This document shows, piece by piece, positions 17,055 through 25,491 of a DNA stretch of 64,000 nt. Location of the stretch: NCBI GenBank assembly GCA_944389265.1, contig CALXLS010000002.1, positions 62,001-126,000 on the forward strand, written 5' to 3'. The notes below the pieces were generated by a model, which searched no databases, was not told the DNA's origin, and was given only the letters and a program-made list of their open reading frames with translations. The stretch is from an uncultured Alphaproteobacteria bacterium (GTDB lineage Bacteria > Pseudomonadota > Alphaproteobacteria > Rs-D84). The translations under genes and the position numbers were made by a program. Position 1 is the first letter of the stretch; each line of letters begins with the position of its first letter.

Positions 17055-17483
17055 ATGTTAAAAATATGGACAGACGGCAGTTGTCTTGGGAATCCTGGCC
17101 CAGGTGGTTGGGCGTTTATTGCAACGAACGGGAAAGAAACTGCGGAAAGAAGTGGCGGTGAAAAAGATACAACGAACAACAGAATGGAGCTGACTGCTGT
17201 TATTCGTGCATTAAACGCAGCAAAAAAACATTCTGAATTAGAAATACATACAGATAGCCAATACGTAAAAAACGGCACACAAATTTGGCTAGCACAATGG
17301 AAAAACAACAACTGGAAAAATGCTTCAAAAAAGCCGATAAAGAACAAAGAATTGTGGCAACAATTAGATGAAATTGTACAGACTAAAAAAATTCATTGGG
17401 TATGGGTAAAGGGTCACGCAGGTAATGAAATGAACGAACGTTGTGATGAACTTGCAAGGTGTGCAGCAGAACAGTATAAATAA
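17055..17483 (+). CDS. rnhA: Ribonuclease HI
   Basis: RNase HI cleaves RNA in RNA-DNA hybrids, for example primers and R-loops. The 142-residue protein has all catalytic residues in family spacing: D7, E45, D67, H121 and D131, each offset by 3 from the E. coli enzyme. The basic handle region is present around residues 80-95. It is a single-gene unit between the divergent tkt promoter and a terminator shared with rlmE. Confidence 0.96.
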   Translation: MLKIWTDGSCLGNPGPGGWAFIATNGKETAERSGGEKDTTNNRMELTAVIRALNAAKKHSELEIHTDSQYVKNGTQIWLAQWKNNNWKNASKKPIKNKELWQQLDEIVQTKKIHWVWVKGHAGNEMNERCDELARCAAEQYK

Positions 17484-17484
17484 A

Positions 17485-17512
17485 AAACCCGCTATAACAG
17501 CGGATTTTTAAT
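17485..17512. terminator. Bidirectional terminator rnhA / rlmE
   Basis: CCGCT-ATAAC-AGCGG with flanking A and T runs lies between convergent genes. Confidence 0.8.
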
Positions 17513-18170
17513 TTCCTTTATACCCCAACGCAACGATAAACATTTCAACAGAATCTTTACGTGATGCAGGTGGTTTTATATGATGCACCGATTCGAATTT
17601 TTCTTTTATTTGTTTTAATAATTCGCCGGTTGTTCCACCTGTAAAAGACTTTGCTACAAATGTTCCACCTGGTTTTAGGGCACGAACAGCAAAATCAAAA
17701 GCGTATTCTAACAACACCATCTGACGAAGGTGGTCTGTTTTCTTATGGCCAACGGTATTAGGTGCCATATCTGACAAGACAACATCGACTGTACCATGCT
17801 CTGCTGCATTTTCTGGCAAATTAAGTTTTTGTACCAACCAATCAAGTGCTTCATCTGTTGTAAAATCCCCCTGGTAAAATTCAACCCCCGAGATAGGCGT
17901 AATTTCCAACAAATCCATAGCAAAAACTTTAGAACGCGGAAATTCGCGCATAACGTACTGAGTCCACGAACCAGGTGCCGCCCCCAAATCAACAACCACT
18001 TGACCGTTTTTTAAGAATTTGAACTTTTCGTTCATCTCTATTAATTTATATGCTGCACGCGCACGATATCCGTCTTTATGCGCACGCGCAACATAAGGGT
18101 CAGCGGCCTGTCGTTGAATCCAAGCCGCAGAAGATTTTTTCGATGCAATTTTTTTATTTAGTATTTTCAT
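17508..18170 (-). CDS. rlmE: 23S rRNA 2'-O-ribose methyltransferase (FtsJ/RrmJ)
   Basis: RlmE methylates U2552 of 23S rRNA. The 220-residue protein carries the family catalytic K-D-K-E tetrad as K42, D134, K174 and E209, and the SAM loop DLGAAPGSW. The start overlaps the end of an upstream small gene by 17 bp, so it is the last gene of a minus-strand operon that begins with the SRP54 M-domain gene. Confidence 0.95.
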   Translation of the reverse strand: MKILNKKIASKKSSAAWIQRQAADPYVARAHKDGYRARAAYKLIEMNEKFKFLKNGQVVVDLGAAPGSWTQYVMREFPRSKVFAMDLLEITPISGVEFYQGDFTTDEALDWLVQKLNLPENAAEHGTVDVVLSDMAPNTVGHKKTDHLRQMVLLEYAFDFAVRALKPGGTFVAKSFTGGTTGELLKQIKEKFESVHHIKPPASRKDSVEMFIVALGYKGN

Positions 18171-18429
18171 TATGATTTTTTATCACGTGTTTTTGTGCAC
18201 TCATTTTTTCAAGCATTCTTTTAAAATAATTATTTGCAGCCTGCCTAGGTGAATTTTCGTTTATCCATAAATGTTCGTCTGTCAAATCAAAAAACACTTT
18301 TCTCTCACCGTGATATATATAATTAATAGAGACCTCGAAACCATCTTTACCATTTGCTTTCATAACATATCTAGGTTTTTCAACAGACCTTATACTCCAA
18401 TCAAAAATTTTTCGAAAATTTACATACAT
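18154..18429 (-). CDS. Small unknown protein, tandem paralog 3
   Basis: The 91-residue protein is the third of three tandem paralogs. Shared positions are FRKIF-x-W near the N-terminus, V-x-x-P, a hydrophobic strand region with INYIYHG, a DLTDE segment and a C-terminal R-Q-A-x-N-x-F-K-R-M helix. No signal peptide or membrane helix is seen. It overlaps both the preceding paralog (10 bp) and rlmE (17 bp). I do not recognise the family. Confidence 0.6.
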   Translation of the reverse strand: MYVNFRKIFDWSIRSVEKPRYVMKANGKDGFEVSINYIYHGERKVFFDLTDEHLWINENSPRQAANNYFKRMLEKMSAQKHVIKNHNENTK

Positions 18430-18692
18430 TTTTGTGACTCTTTTGCAATTTTATTTTGAATTTTCCTATAAAAATTTATTGCTCTTCTATACGCTATCTG
18501 TCTTGGCATCAAGCCCAATTTATTTTCGTCTACACCGAACGAAAAAGTACAATCTCCATGATATAAATACGTCACTTTTACATCATACCTGATTAACATA
18601 TGCCCTGCGTCTTCATAGTCCTGATAAAATGGCACAGGAAGTTCTACTGCGACAGGCGTCCAGTTAAAAATCTTTCTAAAACAAATTCTCAT
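18420..18692 (-). CDS. Small unknown protein, tandem paralog 2
   Basis: This 90-residue protein shares FRKIFNW-x-PVAV-x-x-P, a VTYLYHG strand, DENKLG and R-x-x-AYRRAINFYRK with its two neighbours. The start overlaps the stop of paralog 1 by 4 bp. The conserved order (W-P-V-A-V, then a beta region, then a basic helix with NFY) suggests one compact alpha/beta fold. Function unknown. Confidence 0.65.
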   Translation of the reverse strand: MRICFRKIFNWTPVAVELPVPFYQDYEDAGHMLIRYDVKVTYLYHGDCTFSFGVDENKLGLMPRQIAYRRAINFYRKIQNKIAKESQKCM

Positions 18693-18976
18693 TTTTGCTT
18701 ATCTTTTTTTAGCACCTCTAATTTTTTATTATAAAAATTCAATGCTCTTTTATACGCATACTTTCTGGATAAGTTCCCTAAATTTTTTTCATCCGGCATA
18801 AACAAATAAATACGTTGTTTATTATTCTCATATTTAACAACTACCTCATAGCCCAACAATCTGCATCCTACACCTTTATATTCTATAAACTTAGGCCGAG
18901 GTTTATCAACTGCCACAGGGTTCCATAAAACTAAGCTTTTTAACATACGAAAACTAAATAAATTTTTCCAGTTCAT
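18689..18976 (-). CDS. Small unknown protein, tandem paralog 1
   Basis: The 95-residue product has the same plan as the next two genes: LVLWNPVAVDKP, a strand region, MPDEKNLG and KYAYKRALNFYNK near the C-terminus. It begins 5 bp after the SRP54 M-domain gene and overlaps paralog 2. The three copies have diverged strongly yet stay in frame with translational coupling, which suggests they are functional. Confidence 0.65.
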   Translation of the reverse strand: MNWKNLFSFRMLKSLVLWNPVAVDKPRPKFIEYKGVGCRLLGYEVVVKYENNKQRIYLFMPDEKNLGNLSRKYAYKRALNFYNKKLEVLKKDKQK

Positions 18977-18981
18977 ATTTT

Positions 18982-19488
18982 TTAACTGCCTTGTTTTTTA
19001 AGTTTTTCCATAACCGCTTCCATTCCTCCCATTCTCTGAACCATAGCCATCTGCTGGCGCATTTTAGTATATTGTTTTATCATATGCTCAACATCACGAA
19101 CTGTACAACCCGCTTTTTCTGCGATACGCGCCTTCGCATTTGCAAAAATTTTTTCTGGGTCTGCACGTTCTTCCGCAGTCATTGCCTCAAGTATTTTTAT
19201 CTGAGCATCAACACTGCCATCTTTAATTTTTTCTTTCATTGCAGCGACCGCACCTGACATACCAGGCACCATTTTCAATAATCCACTAAAATTACTCATT
19301 TTTTTAATTTGTTTCAATTGCATCAGCATATCATTCATATCAAACTGACCGGACATCATACGCTGTGCACTTTCTTTCATGCCGCTTGGCATTTTTTCTT
19401 CAAATTTTTTCAGTTCTTTTTCATCTATTTGAGACGCTTCAACTGTTTCATTAACTTTTTCAGCCTTCTTTTTTCCAAAACCAAACAT
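18982..19488 (-). CDS. Stand-alone SRP54 M-domain-like protein
   Basis: The 168-residue protein aligns by eye with the C-terminal M domain of Ffh: FDMNDMLMQLKQIKKM matches FxxxDFLEQLxQxKKM, then LLKMVPGMSG matches LxxMLPG, then MTAEERADPE and RIAEKAGCTVRDVEHMIKQYTKMRQ match MTPxERxxP and RIAxGSGxxxxxVNxLLKQFxxMxK. These segments bind SRP RNA and signal sequences. The NG GTPase domain is absent: the first 30 residues are only a charged linker. It could be half of a split Ffh, a duplicate or a decoy. AAGGAG precedes the ATG. Confidence 0.8.
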   Translation of the reverse strand: MFGFGKKKAEKVNETVEASQIDEKELKKFEEKMPSGMKESAQRMMSGQFDMNDMLMQLKQIKKMSNFSGLLKMVPGMSGAVAAMKEKIKDGSVDAQIKILEAMTAEERADPEKIFANAKARIAEKAGCTVRDVEHMIKQYTKMRQQMAMVQRMGGMEAVMEKLKKQGS

Positions 19489-19512
19489 ACTTTTACTCCT
19501 TTTCTTAAAATA

Positions 19513-22371
19513 TTATTTTCTCTTTATCGGTTTGTCCAGATACTTTTTTAAGTACTTACCTGTTAAAGAATCAGGATTTTCTGCAACCTGTTCTGGTGTT
19601 CCGACTGCAACCACACGTCCACCACCTGCCCCACCAGTTGGTCCCAAATCAATAATCCAATCTGCAGTTTTGATGACTTCCAAATTATGTTCAATTACTA
19701 TAACAGTATTACCTTGGTCTACTAATTCATGCAAAACAGACAACAGCATTTTTATATCTTCAAAATGTAGTCCTGTTGTCGGTTCATCCAAAATATAAAT
19801 AGTTTGCCCCGTACTACGTGCTGCTAATTCTTTTGACAATTTGATACGTTGAGCCTCACCACCAGATAAATCCAAAGAACTTTGACCCAATTTTATATAA
19901 TCCAAACCGACACGCTTTAATAATTCAAGTTTTCGTGAAATCTGCGGAACATTGATAAAGAACCTATACGCCTCATCAACTGTCATATTTAAGACATCAG
20001 CGATTGACTTTCCCTTATATTTTACCGCCAATGTTTCATCATTATAACGCGCACCATGACATTTATCACACTCAACATAAACGTCTGCCACGAAATTCAT
20101 TTCTATTTTTATTTGACCGTCACCTTGACAGGCTTCGCAACGTCCTCCTTTTACATTAAAAGAAAAACGTCCTGAGGTATAACCACGCGCTTTTGCTTCT
20201 GGTAATGCCGCAAAGAAATCACGGATATTAGTAAACACACCTGTATAAGTTGCAGGATTACTACGTGGTGTACGCCCTATAGGCGACTGGTCAATATCAA
20301 CAACTTTATCGACATTTTCCATACCACGAATAATATCATGCTCACCTGCTTCTATTTTAGAATTATACAAAGCGCGCATTAACGCAGGATACAAAGTATC
20401 TAACAATAAAGTAGATTTTCCAGAACCAGACACACCTGTCAAAGCAACAAATTTACCCAACGGGAAATCCACATTAATATTTTTCAGATTATTTTCACGT
20501 GCACCAACAACAGATATAACATGCCCATTACCATCACGACGTTTTTTAGGTACATCTATCTTACGCACACCCGACAAATATTGCCCGGTTAAAGACTCTT
20601 TGCACTTTATAACATCTGCAGGTTTACCTGCTGCAACGATATTACCACCATTTACACCAGCACCGCGCCCAATATCTACCAAAAAATCTGCTGCACGCAT
20701 TGCGTCTTCATCATGTTCTACAACAATTACAGTATTGTCTTTATCACGCAGCATTTTTAAAGTATCTAATAGTTTATCATTATCACTTTGATGTAGTCCA
20801 ATAGAAGGTTCATCTAATACATATAAAACCCCTGATAACCCGCTACCAATTTGTGACGCAAGTCTTATACGTTGCGCTTCACCGCCTGACAAAGTTCCAG
20901 ACATTCTGGACAGAGTCAAATAGCCCAAACCAACATTTTGTAAGAACTGTAGGCGACTTGTTATTTCACGCAGAATAATTCTTGCGATATCATTATCTTT
21001 TTGTGATAAACAATTAGGCAAATTATTAAACCAGCGCAAAGAATCGTCAACCGCCATATCACAGACATCCATAATATCTTTGCCATTTACCTTTACACAA
21101 AGAGCCTGAATATTTAAACGCTTACCATGACATACTGGACAAGGTTTTTCCGATTGATACTTTGCCAATTCTGCACGCATAGATTCAGAATCAGATTCTC
21201 GCCAGCGACGTTCTATATTTGGGATAACGCCTTCATAAGGTTTTTCATAAACAAACCCGTTCCAATTAATTTTTATAGCCTCATCCCCACTACCATATAG
21301 AATAATATTCTTCTGTTCTGGTGTTAATGTATGCCAAGGTTTAGACAAAGGAATTTTATATTTTTTATGTAAAGCATCTAATAAATGCTCAAACTGGCTT
21401 AACATACCCCCGCGTGACCAAGGAGCAATTGCACCATCTAATATAGATTTTGAAGGGTCAGGTATTACCAAGTCTGGTGACATATTTAACTGTACCCCCA
21501 AACCATCACAAGCACTACATGCGCCCATAGGTGCATTAAAAGAAAATAACCTAGGTTCTATTTTAGGAACAGTAAAACCGCTAACTGGGCATGCATAATT
21601 CTGCGAATATAAAACATCTTCATTTGTATCCAAGCGTCTAACCAACACAGACCCAGGGACCAGTCGCAAAGAACCTTCAAACGAAGCATACATTCTGGAA
21701 CGAAATTCTTCTATATCAGAATCAGTTGCATCCTGCGCTGGCATTTGTAATCTATCAACTATTACAAAGATTGAATGTTTTTTATTTTTATCTAATGGAG
21801 GGACAGCGGATAAATCATATAATTCATTATCAATAATTGCACGCTGATATCCTTGCTTTACCAAGAAAGCAATTTCCTTTCTATATTCCCCCTTACGTTC
21901 ACGAATAAGCGGTGCCATAATGAAGACGCGGGTACCAGCAGGAATTTTCATAGTCCAATCAACCATTTCGCCGATAGTCTGAGATTTTATCGGCAGTCCT
22001 GTCACAGGCGAATGAGGAATACCTATACGCGCCCAAAGCAAACGCAGATAATCATAAATTTCTGTAACCGTACCAACTGTGGAACGTGGATTTTTAGACG
22101 TTGTCTTTTGTTCTATAGAGATTGCCGGTGCCAAACCTTCAATTAAATCAACATCTGGTTTTTTCTGCATATCCAAAAATTGACGAGCATAAGATGACAA
22201 AGATTCGACATACCTTCTCTGACCTTCCGCATAAATAGTATTAAACGCCAATGAAGACTTTCCTGAACCAGACACGCCAGTAAAGACCACCAATTTATTT
22301 TTTGGTAAGTCCAAATCGATATTTTTAAGATTATTCTCGCGCGCACCGCGAATTTTAATTACACCAGTCAT
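19513..22371 (-). CDS. uvrA: Excinuclease ABC subunit A
   Basis: UvrA recognises DNA damage with UvrB in nucleotide excision repair. The 952-residue protein has two ABC ATPase modules (Walker [10 protein letters not shown] at about 32-40 and a second GVSGSGKST near residue 640), LSGGEAQRI signatures and the second zinc finger C-x2-C...C-x2-C (GGRCEACQG...CDKCHG). The first finger reads CPVS instead of CPxC, a form I associate with alphaproteobacteria. An in-frame ATG at 22434 was rejected because the promoter lies between it and 22371. No Shine-Dalgarno: leaderless. Confidence 0.96.
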   Translation of the reverse strand: MTGVIKIRGARENNLKNIDLDLPKNKLVVFTGVSGSGKSSLAFNTIYAEGQRRYVESLSSYARQFLDMQKKPDVDLIEGLAPAISIEQKTTSKNPRSTVGTVTEIYDYLRLLWARIGIPHSPVTGLPIKSQTIGEMVDWTMKIPAGTRVFIMAPLIRERKGEYRKEIAFLVKQGYQRAIIDNELYDLSAVPPLDKNKKHSIFVIVDRLQMPAQDATDSDIEEFRSRMYASFEGSLRLVPGSVLVRRLDTNEDVLYSQNYACPVSGFTVPKIEPRLFSFNAPMGACSACDGLGVQLNMSPDLVIPDPSKSILDGAIAPWSRGGMLSQFEHLLDALHKKYKIPLSKPWHTLTPEQKNIILYGSGDEAIKINWNGFVYEKPYEGVIPNIERRWRESDSESMRAELAKYQSEKPCPVCHGKRLNIQALCVKVNGKDIMDVCDMAVDDSLRWFNNLPNCLSQKDNDIARIILREITSRLQFLQNVGLGYLTLSRMSGTLSGGEAQRIRLASQIGSGLSGVLYVLDEPSIGLHQSDNDKLLDTLKMLRDKDNTVIVVEHDEDAMRAADFLVDIGRGAGVNGGNIVAAGKPADVIKCKESLTGQYLSGVRKIDVPKKRRDGNGHVISVVGARENNLKNINVDFPLGKFVALTGVSGSGKSTLLLDTLYPALMRALYNSKIEAGEHDIIRGMENVDKVVDIDQSPIGRTPRSNPATYTGVFTNIRDFFAALPEAKARGYTSGRFSFNVKGGRCEACQGDGQIKIEMNFVADVYVECDKCHGARYNDETLAVKYKGKSIADVLNMTVDEAYRFFINVPQISRKLELLKRVGLDYIKLGQSSLDLSGGEAQRIKLSKELAARSTGQTIYILDEPTTGLHFEDIKMLLSVLHELVDQGNTVIVIEHNLEVIKTADWIIDLGPTGGAGGGRVVAVGTPEQVAENPDSLTGKYLKKYLDKPIKRK

Positions 22372-22378
22372 AATAGGA

Positions 22379-22406
22379 AATATAGAAAAAATATTATTAT
22401 TTTCAA
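22379..22406 (-). promoter_or_regulatory. uvrA promoter, leaderless type
   Basis: TTGAAA, a 16-bp spacer and TATATT on the minus strand; exactly 7 nt separate the -10 box from the uvrA ATG. No LexA-like repeat is evident. Confidence 0.65.
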
Positions 22407-22411
22407 TAGAA

Positions 22412-22433
22412 TGGGCGAAAATTCTTTCGCCCA
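22412..22433 (-). terminator. Hairpin after the RodZ-like gene
   Basis: TGGGCGAAA and TTTCGCCCA form a 9-bp stem between the RodZ-like stop and the uvrA promoter. It lacks an immediate T run, so termination would be inefficient. Confidence 0.4.
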
Positions 22434-22441
22434 CCTATAAA

Positions 22442-23308
22442 TTATTCAACCGTTGTTTCAGTTGCCACCGTTTCCTTAGGCATCAGAGCCTCTACAGATA
22501 AAACGATTCCAGATTTTCTAACGTGATTTGCACCTTGTTTGGATGCCAGCGCACCGTTTACCCAGACATCAACACCACCAGCATTACCAAAAGTGGCTTT
22601 ATACTGTCCTTCTGCAGGAACATAATAAATATCTCCTGGGACTAAAACCCTACTAAAAACGGTATTACCACGTCCGTCTTCTACTTTTACCCAAGATTCT
22701 TGATTGGCCTGTAAAATTATATTTGCTGTTTCACTATTTTCTGTACCAAAACGTTCACGAACCGCCAAATTATATTTAGGTTCAGAAACTTCTGCCACTT
22801 GAACTGTTTCAACCACTTCATTAGAACCATTCTCCGATGAAGGGATGAATACAATCAAAGAGGCAACAACTGCAACAATTATAGCAACCAAGCCCAATGT
22901 AAACCATATCCAGTTTTTACGAATAAACTTATAAACCTGACTGAAAATATCTTTTTTTGATTTTCTTTCTACAGATTCATTTCCTGGAACAGCACATACC
23001 GCAACCGCACTTTCTTCGTCATCATCACAATCTGCGACCAATCCCATTTCACGTTTTAACTTATTCACTATTTCATCCGGATCCAACCCCAATTCCATGG
23101 CATAATTACGTGCAAAACCCAGTATATAAACAGTTTCTGGGATTACTTTATAATTACCATCTTCCAAAGCCTGCAAAAATTCTTCACGAATACATAACTG
23201 TTTGGACACCGTTGCAATTTCACGTTTACGTCTTCCAGTAGTTCTGGCATTACGTAAAATTTCCCCAACAGTCATTTCAACTGGCATTTCTGTATTATTT
23301 TCACTCAT
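22442..23308 (-). CDS. RodZ-like cell-shape protein (HTH, membrane helix, periplasmic domain)
   Basis: The 288-residue protein has an N-terminal Cro/CI-like HTH_25 domain (about 10-80), a basic segment, one membrane helix (about 150-172) and a periplasmic RodZ C-terminal domain (DUF4115; about 195-280, with a SWVKVEDGRGN strand). RodZ links MreB filaments to the wall-synthesis machinery. The in-frame upstream start at 23371 lies inside dusB; AAGGGA before 23308 supports the chosen start. It is 50 bp after dusB in the same direction. Confidence 0.85.
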   Translation of the reverse strand: MSENNTEMPVEMTVGEILRNARTTGRRKREIATVSKQLCIREEFLQALEDGNYKVIPETVYILGFARNYAMELGLDPDEIVNKLKREMGLVADCDDDEESAVAVCAVPGNESVERKSKKDIFSQVYKFIRKNWIWFTLGLVAIIVAVVASLIVFIPSSENGSNEVVETVQVAEVSEPKYNLAVRERFGTENSETANIILQANQESWVKVEDGRGNTVFSRVLVPGDIYYVPAEGQYKATFGNAGGVDVWVNGALASKQGANHVRKSGIVLSVEALMPKETVATETTVE

Positions 23309-23358
23309 GTCCAAATCCCTTGTTTTACTAACCCCTATCATAGAATCTATAAATTCAA

Positions 23359-24270
23359 TTAGCAACCCCAAAATTCACGAATAGCCGATTTTAAAACACT
23401 TTCGTTATCCATTTGATTCACTTTTATTCTGAACTCGGCAGAATTGGGCATACCTGTGGAATACCAAGCAGCATGTTTACGAAACATCTGTATTGCATTT
23501 TTATTTCCATAATATTCTAACATCAAGTCCAAATGCTGTAATACAACAGTTCCTACGTTATCTGGTTTCTTACAAAAACCGCCTAATTCGCCTAAAATCC
23601 AAGGTTTACCTAAAAGTGCCCTGCCAATCATCACCCCATCATACCCCAAACCAAACGCGTACTGTACATCATCTTTATTTTTTATATCACCATTTGCAAT
23701 TAATGGTATTTTCAAATCTGGTTTCTGAGGTAAATTAGACTGTCCCAGGTATAATTGTGCACGCGTACGCCCATGCAGGGCAGCAAAACTGATTCCATTA
23801 TCAATAGCAACACGAATTAAATCTTGCCAATTTTTATGTTCTTCGTCCCAACCAAGTCTAGTTTTTATTGAAACAGGTATATCAACAGCTTTTACAACGG
23901 ACCCCATAATTTTACCTGCCAATTTATGGTCACGCATAAGATGAGCCCCTGCCCCGCTACGCGTTGCAACTTTTGGTACAGGGCATCCCATATTTATATC
24001 AATCCAAGCAGCACCAGCATCTTGAAGTATTTTTGCTGCTTCTGCCATTAAATTTACATCTGCACCGAAAATTTGTGCACCAATATTACCCTCATCATCA
24101 TATCTATCGAAATTACGCAAACAATTTTTATGACCTTCGACCAAAGAATGACAAGAAATCATTTCTGTATACAACAGGACAGAAGGTGCGAACATACGAA
24201 CCATCTTTCTAAATGGTTTATCTGTAATACCTGCTAACGGTGCACCAAAAATTTGCTTATCAATAAACAT
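23359..24270 (-). CDS. dusB: tRNA-dihydrouridine synthase (DusB/NifR3 family)
   Basis: Dus enzymes reduce uridine to dihydrouridine in tRNA with FMN. The 303-residue TIM-barrel protein shows FGAPLAGITDKPFR, the catalytic Cys in NMGCPVPKV, KTRLGW, HGRTRAQLY and GNGDI-like NGDIKN phosphate-binding motifs. No Shine-Dalgarno precedes the ATG; it shares a 19-bp divergent promoter with ftsB. The neighbouring ntrB/ntrC genes often found beside nifR3 in alphaproteobacteria are absent. Confidence 0.93.
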   Translation of the reverse strand: MFIDKQIFGAPLAGITDKPFRKMVRMFAPSVLLYTEMISCHSLVEGHKNCLRNFDRYDDEGNIGAQIFGADVNLMAEAAKILQDAGAAWIDINMGCPVPKVATRSGAGAHLMRDHKLAGKIMGSVVKAVDIPVSIKTRLGWDEEHKNWQDLIRVAIDNGISFAALHGRTRAQLYLGQSNLPQKPDLKIPLIANGDIKNKDDVQYAFGLGYDGVMIGRALLGKPWILGELGGFCKKPDNVGTVVLQHLDLMLEYYGNKNAIQMFRKHAAWYSTGMPNSAEFRIKVNQMDNESVLKSAIREFWGC

Positions 24271-24273
24271 TTA

Positions 24274-24283
24274 TGATATAATG
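24274..24283. promoter_or_regulatory. Minimal divergent promoter dusB / ftsB, both leaderless
   Basis: Only 19 bp separate the two start codons. Plus strand: TGA-TATAAT (24274-24282), then 7 nt to the ftsB ATG. Minus strand: TGG-CATTAT overlaps it and lies 7 nt from the dusB ATG. Confidence 0.6.
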
Positions 24284-24289
24284 CCACCT

Positions 24290-24616
24290 ATGAAGGAAAA
24301 AATCAAAAATTTCTTTGGCTTTATAGGTCGCGCTTGGTCGGGCAGTTTTCGCGGTAAAATAGGTGTGTTACTTAGCATATTTGCCGCCTTTATGTTTATC
24401 CGAATTTTTTGGGGTGATGTAAATTTGCAACGTTTTATAATAAATATATGGCGTTTAAATGCGGAACAAGAGCAATTGATACAAGAACAAACAAAATTAA
24501 ATACAATAAACAGACATATTGAATTATTACAAGGTTATAGTTCTGATTATGTTGAAGAACTCGGTTTAAAATATTTAAACATTGGTGACCCAAAAGCCAA
24601 GATATTAAAATATTAA
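24290..24616 (+). CDS. ftsB: FtsB/DivIC-like septum formation initiator
   Basis: The 108-residue protein has a basic N-terminus, one membrane helix (about 25-42) and a coiled coil (about 50-80) followed by a short DPKAKILKY tail, the FtsB layout. FtsB forms the FtsQLB complex that activates septal wall synthesis. In alphaproteobacteria the gene often follows eno, but here it stands alone. An ATG at 24281 overlaps the -10 box and is rejected; 24290 lies 7 nt after it, implying a leaderless mRNA. Confidence 0.8.
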   Translation: MKEKIKNFFGFIGRAWSGSFRGKIGVLLSIFAAFMFIRIFWGDVNLQRFIINIWRLNAEQEQLIQEQTKLNTINRHIELLQGYSSDYVEELGLKYLNIGDPKAKILKY

Positions 24617-24620
24617 AAAG

Positions 24621-24639
24621 AACCGCCAAAATGGCGGTT
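24621..24639. terminator. Bidirectional terminator ftsB / tspO
   Basis: AACCGCCA-AAA-TGGCGGTT with T-rich flanks lies between convergent genes. Confidence 0.8.
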
Positions 24640-24642
24640 TCT

Positions 24643-25113
24643 TTAATTTAAGAACACAATCATTAAATTTAAGAACATTGCGAACAACTGCCATATCAAA
24701 TAAGGCCAAATCAGATAAGAAGCACTTGGTCTGATTTTGTAGAATACGCGCGCCATCCATAAAGAGAAACCGAACAGCACGACCAATTCTATTAACGCAA
24801 CACCGGTTAATTGCAAGCCAAAGAACAAATAAGACCAGAAAGCATTTAAAGCCATCTGAGCAATAAACAGCCAATAAGCCTTTACTTTTTCCTGTCTAGA
24901 CTTATCTGTTATGATTAGGAACAAAGCGATACCCAGCAAGAAATATAGAATTGGCCAAACGGTAGCGAACACCCAACCATCAGGGGTAAGCATTGATTTA
25001 ACTAAATCGTTGTACCACAAATCGGAGGCACCATTTGGTGAAAAACTCATTCCGATAAACCCAGGTATAAACGATATAATTATTGCTATAATAAACTGAA
25101 AAAATTTTTTCAT
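24643..25113 (-). CDS. tspO: TspO/MBR family membrane protein
   Basis: The 156-residue protein has five predicted membrane helices and TspO family landmarks: W-x-F-x-x-VWPILYFLLG, QMALNAFWSYLFFG and a C-terminal PYLIWQLFAMFLN. TspO binds porphyrins and related ligands and affects stress and tetrapyrrole regulation in Rhodobacter. The longer in-frame start at 25149 is rejected: AAAGGAG stands at ideal distance from 25113. Single-gene unit. Confidence 0.9.
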   Translation of the reverse strand: MKKFFQFIIAIIISFIPGFIGMSFSPNGASDLWYNDLVKSMLTPDGWVFATVWPILYFLLGIALFLIITDKSRQEKVKAYWLFIAQMALNAFWSYLFFGLQLTGVALIELVVLFGFSLWMARVFYKIRPSASYLIWPYLIWQLFAMFLNLMIVFLN

Positions 25114-25243
25114 AAAAGAACTCCTTTTCTTTACGAAACACAATATCACAAAAACGTTTTTTTCCCTACAGGAACGATTTCATACAAAAAAATTAGTTAG
25201 TCACTTGAAATTATAATAAAAATAATATAAACTAAGGCTCAAC

Positions 25244-25320
25244 GCGCCCTTAGCCCAGCTGGATAGAGCATCGGATTTCTAATCCGCAGGTCGCAGGTTC
25301 GAATCCTGCAGGGCGCGCCA
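25244..25320 (+). tRNA. tRNA-Arg (anticodon TCT)
   Basis: A full cloverleaf is visible: acceptor GCGCCCT with AGGGCGC, D arm, anticodon stem CGGAT/ATCCG around loop TTTCTAA, T arm GCAGG-TTCGAAT-CCTGC, discriminator G and encoded CCA. Confidence 0.96.
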
Positions 25321-25327
25321 GAAATTA

Positions 25328-25350
25328 ACCCGACTTTATGTCGGTTTTAT
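25328..25350 (+). terminator. tRNA-Arg terminator
   Basis: CCGAC-TTTAT-GTCGG followed by TTTTATTTTT. Confidence 0.85.
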
Positions 25351-25360
25351 TTTTGTGCAA

Positions 25361-25400
25361 CCCCCAGGATTTGAACCTGCAAAAAAGCAGTTCGAACCGC
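25361..25400 (-). other. tRNA T-arm-like remnants
   Basis: On the minus strand GCAGGTTCAAATCCTG (25365-25380) matches 15 of the 16 bases in the T arm of the adjacent tRNA-Arg and is followed by GGGGGTTGCAC, like an acceptor 3' strand. A second T-loop-like sequence GCGGTTCGAACTGC lies at 25387-25400. No D or anticodon arm is present, so these are debris of broken tRNA genes or an old attachment site. Confidence 0.5.
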
Positions 25401-25461
25401 AGTAAAAAGGTGGACGAAAGTACACCGTTTGTGCCCAGAACAATTTAAATAACTTCATAAA

Positions 25462-25486
25462 AAAACCGCCAAAGTATGGCGGTTTT
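25462..25486. terminator. Terminator of the DUF308 gene
   Basis: AAAACCGCCA-AAGTA-TGGCGGTTTT directly after the minus-strand stop codon. Confidence 0.85.
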
Positions 25487-25491
25487 TAATT

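Noticed and set aside
21600-21720. UvrA first zinc finger reading CPVS as a defect
   Set aside because: One Cys of the first CxxC is missing, but I recall the same CPVSG form in other alphaproteobacterial UvrA proteins, so it is a lineage feature and not a mutation.
24281-24289. Upstream ATG as ftsB start
   Set aside because: This ATG overlaps the -10 box TATAAT, so it cannot be on the mRNA.
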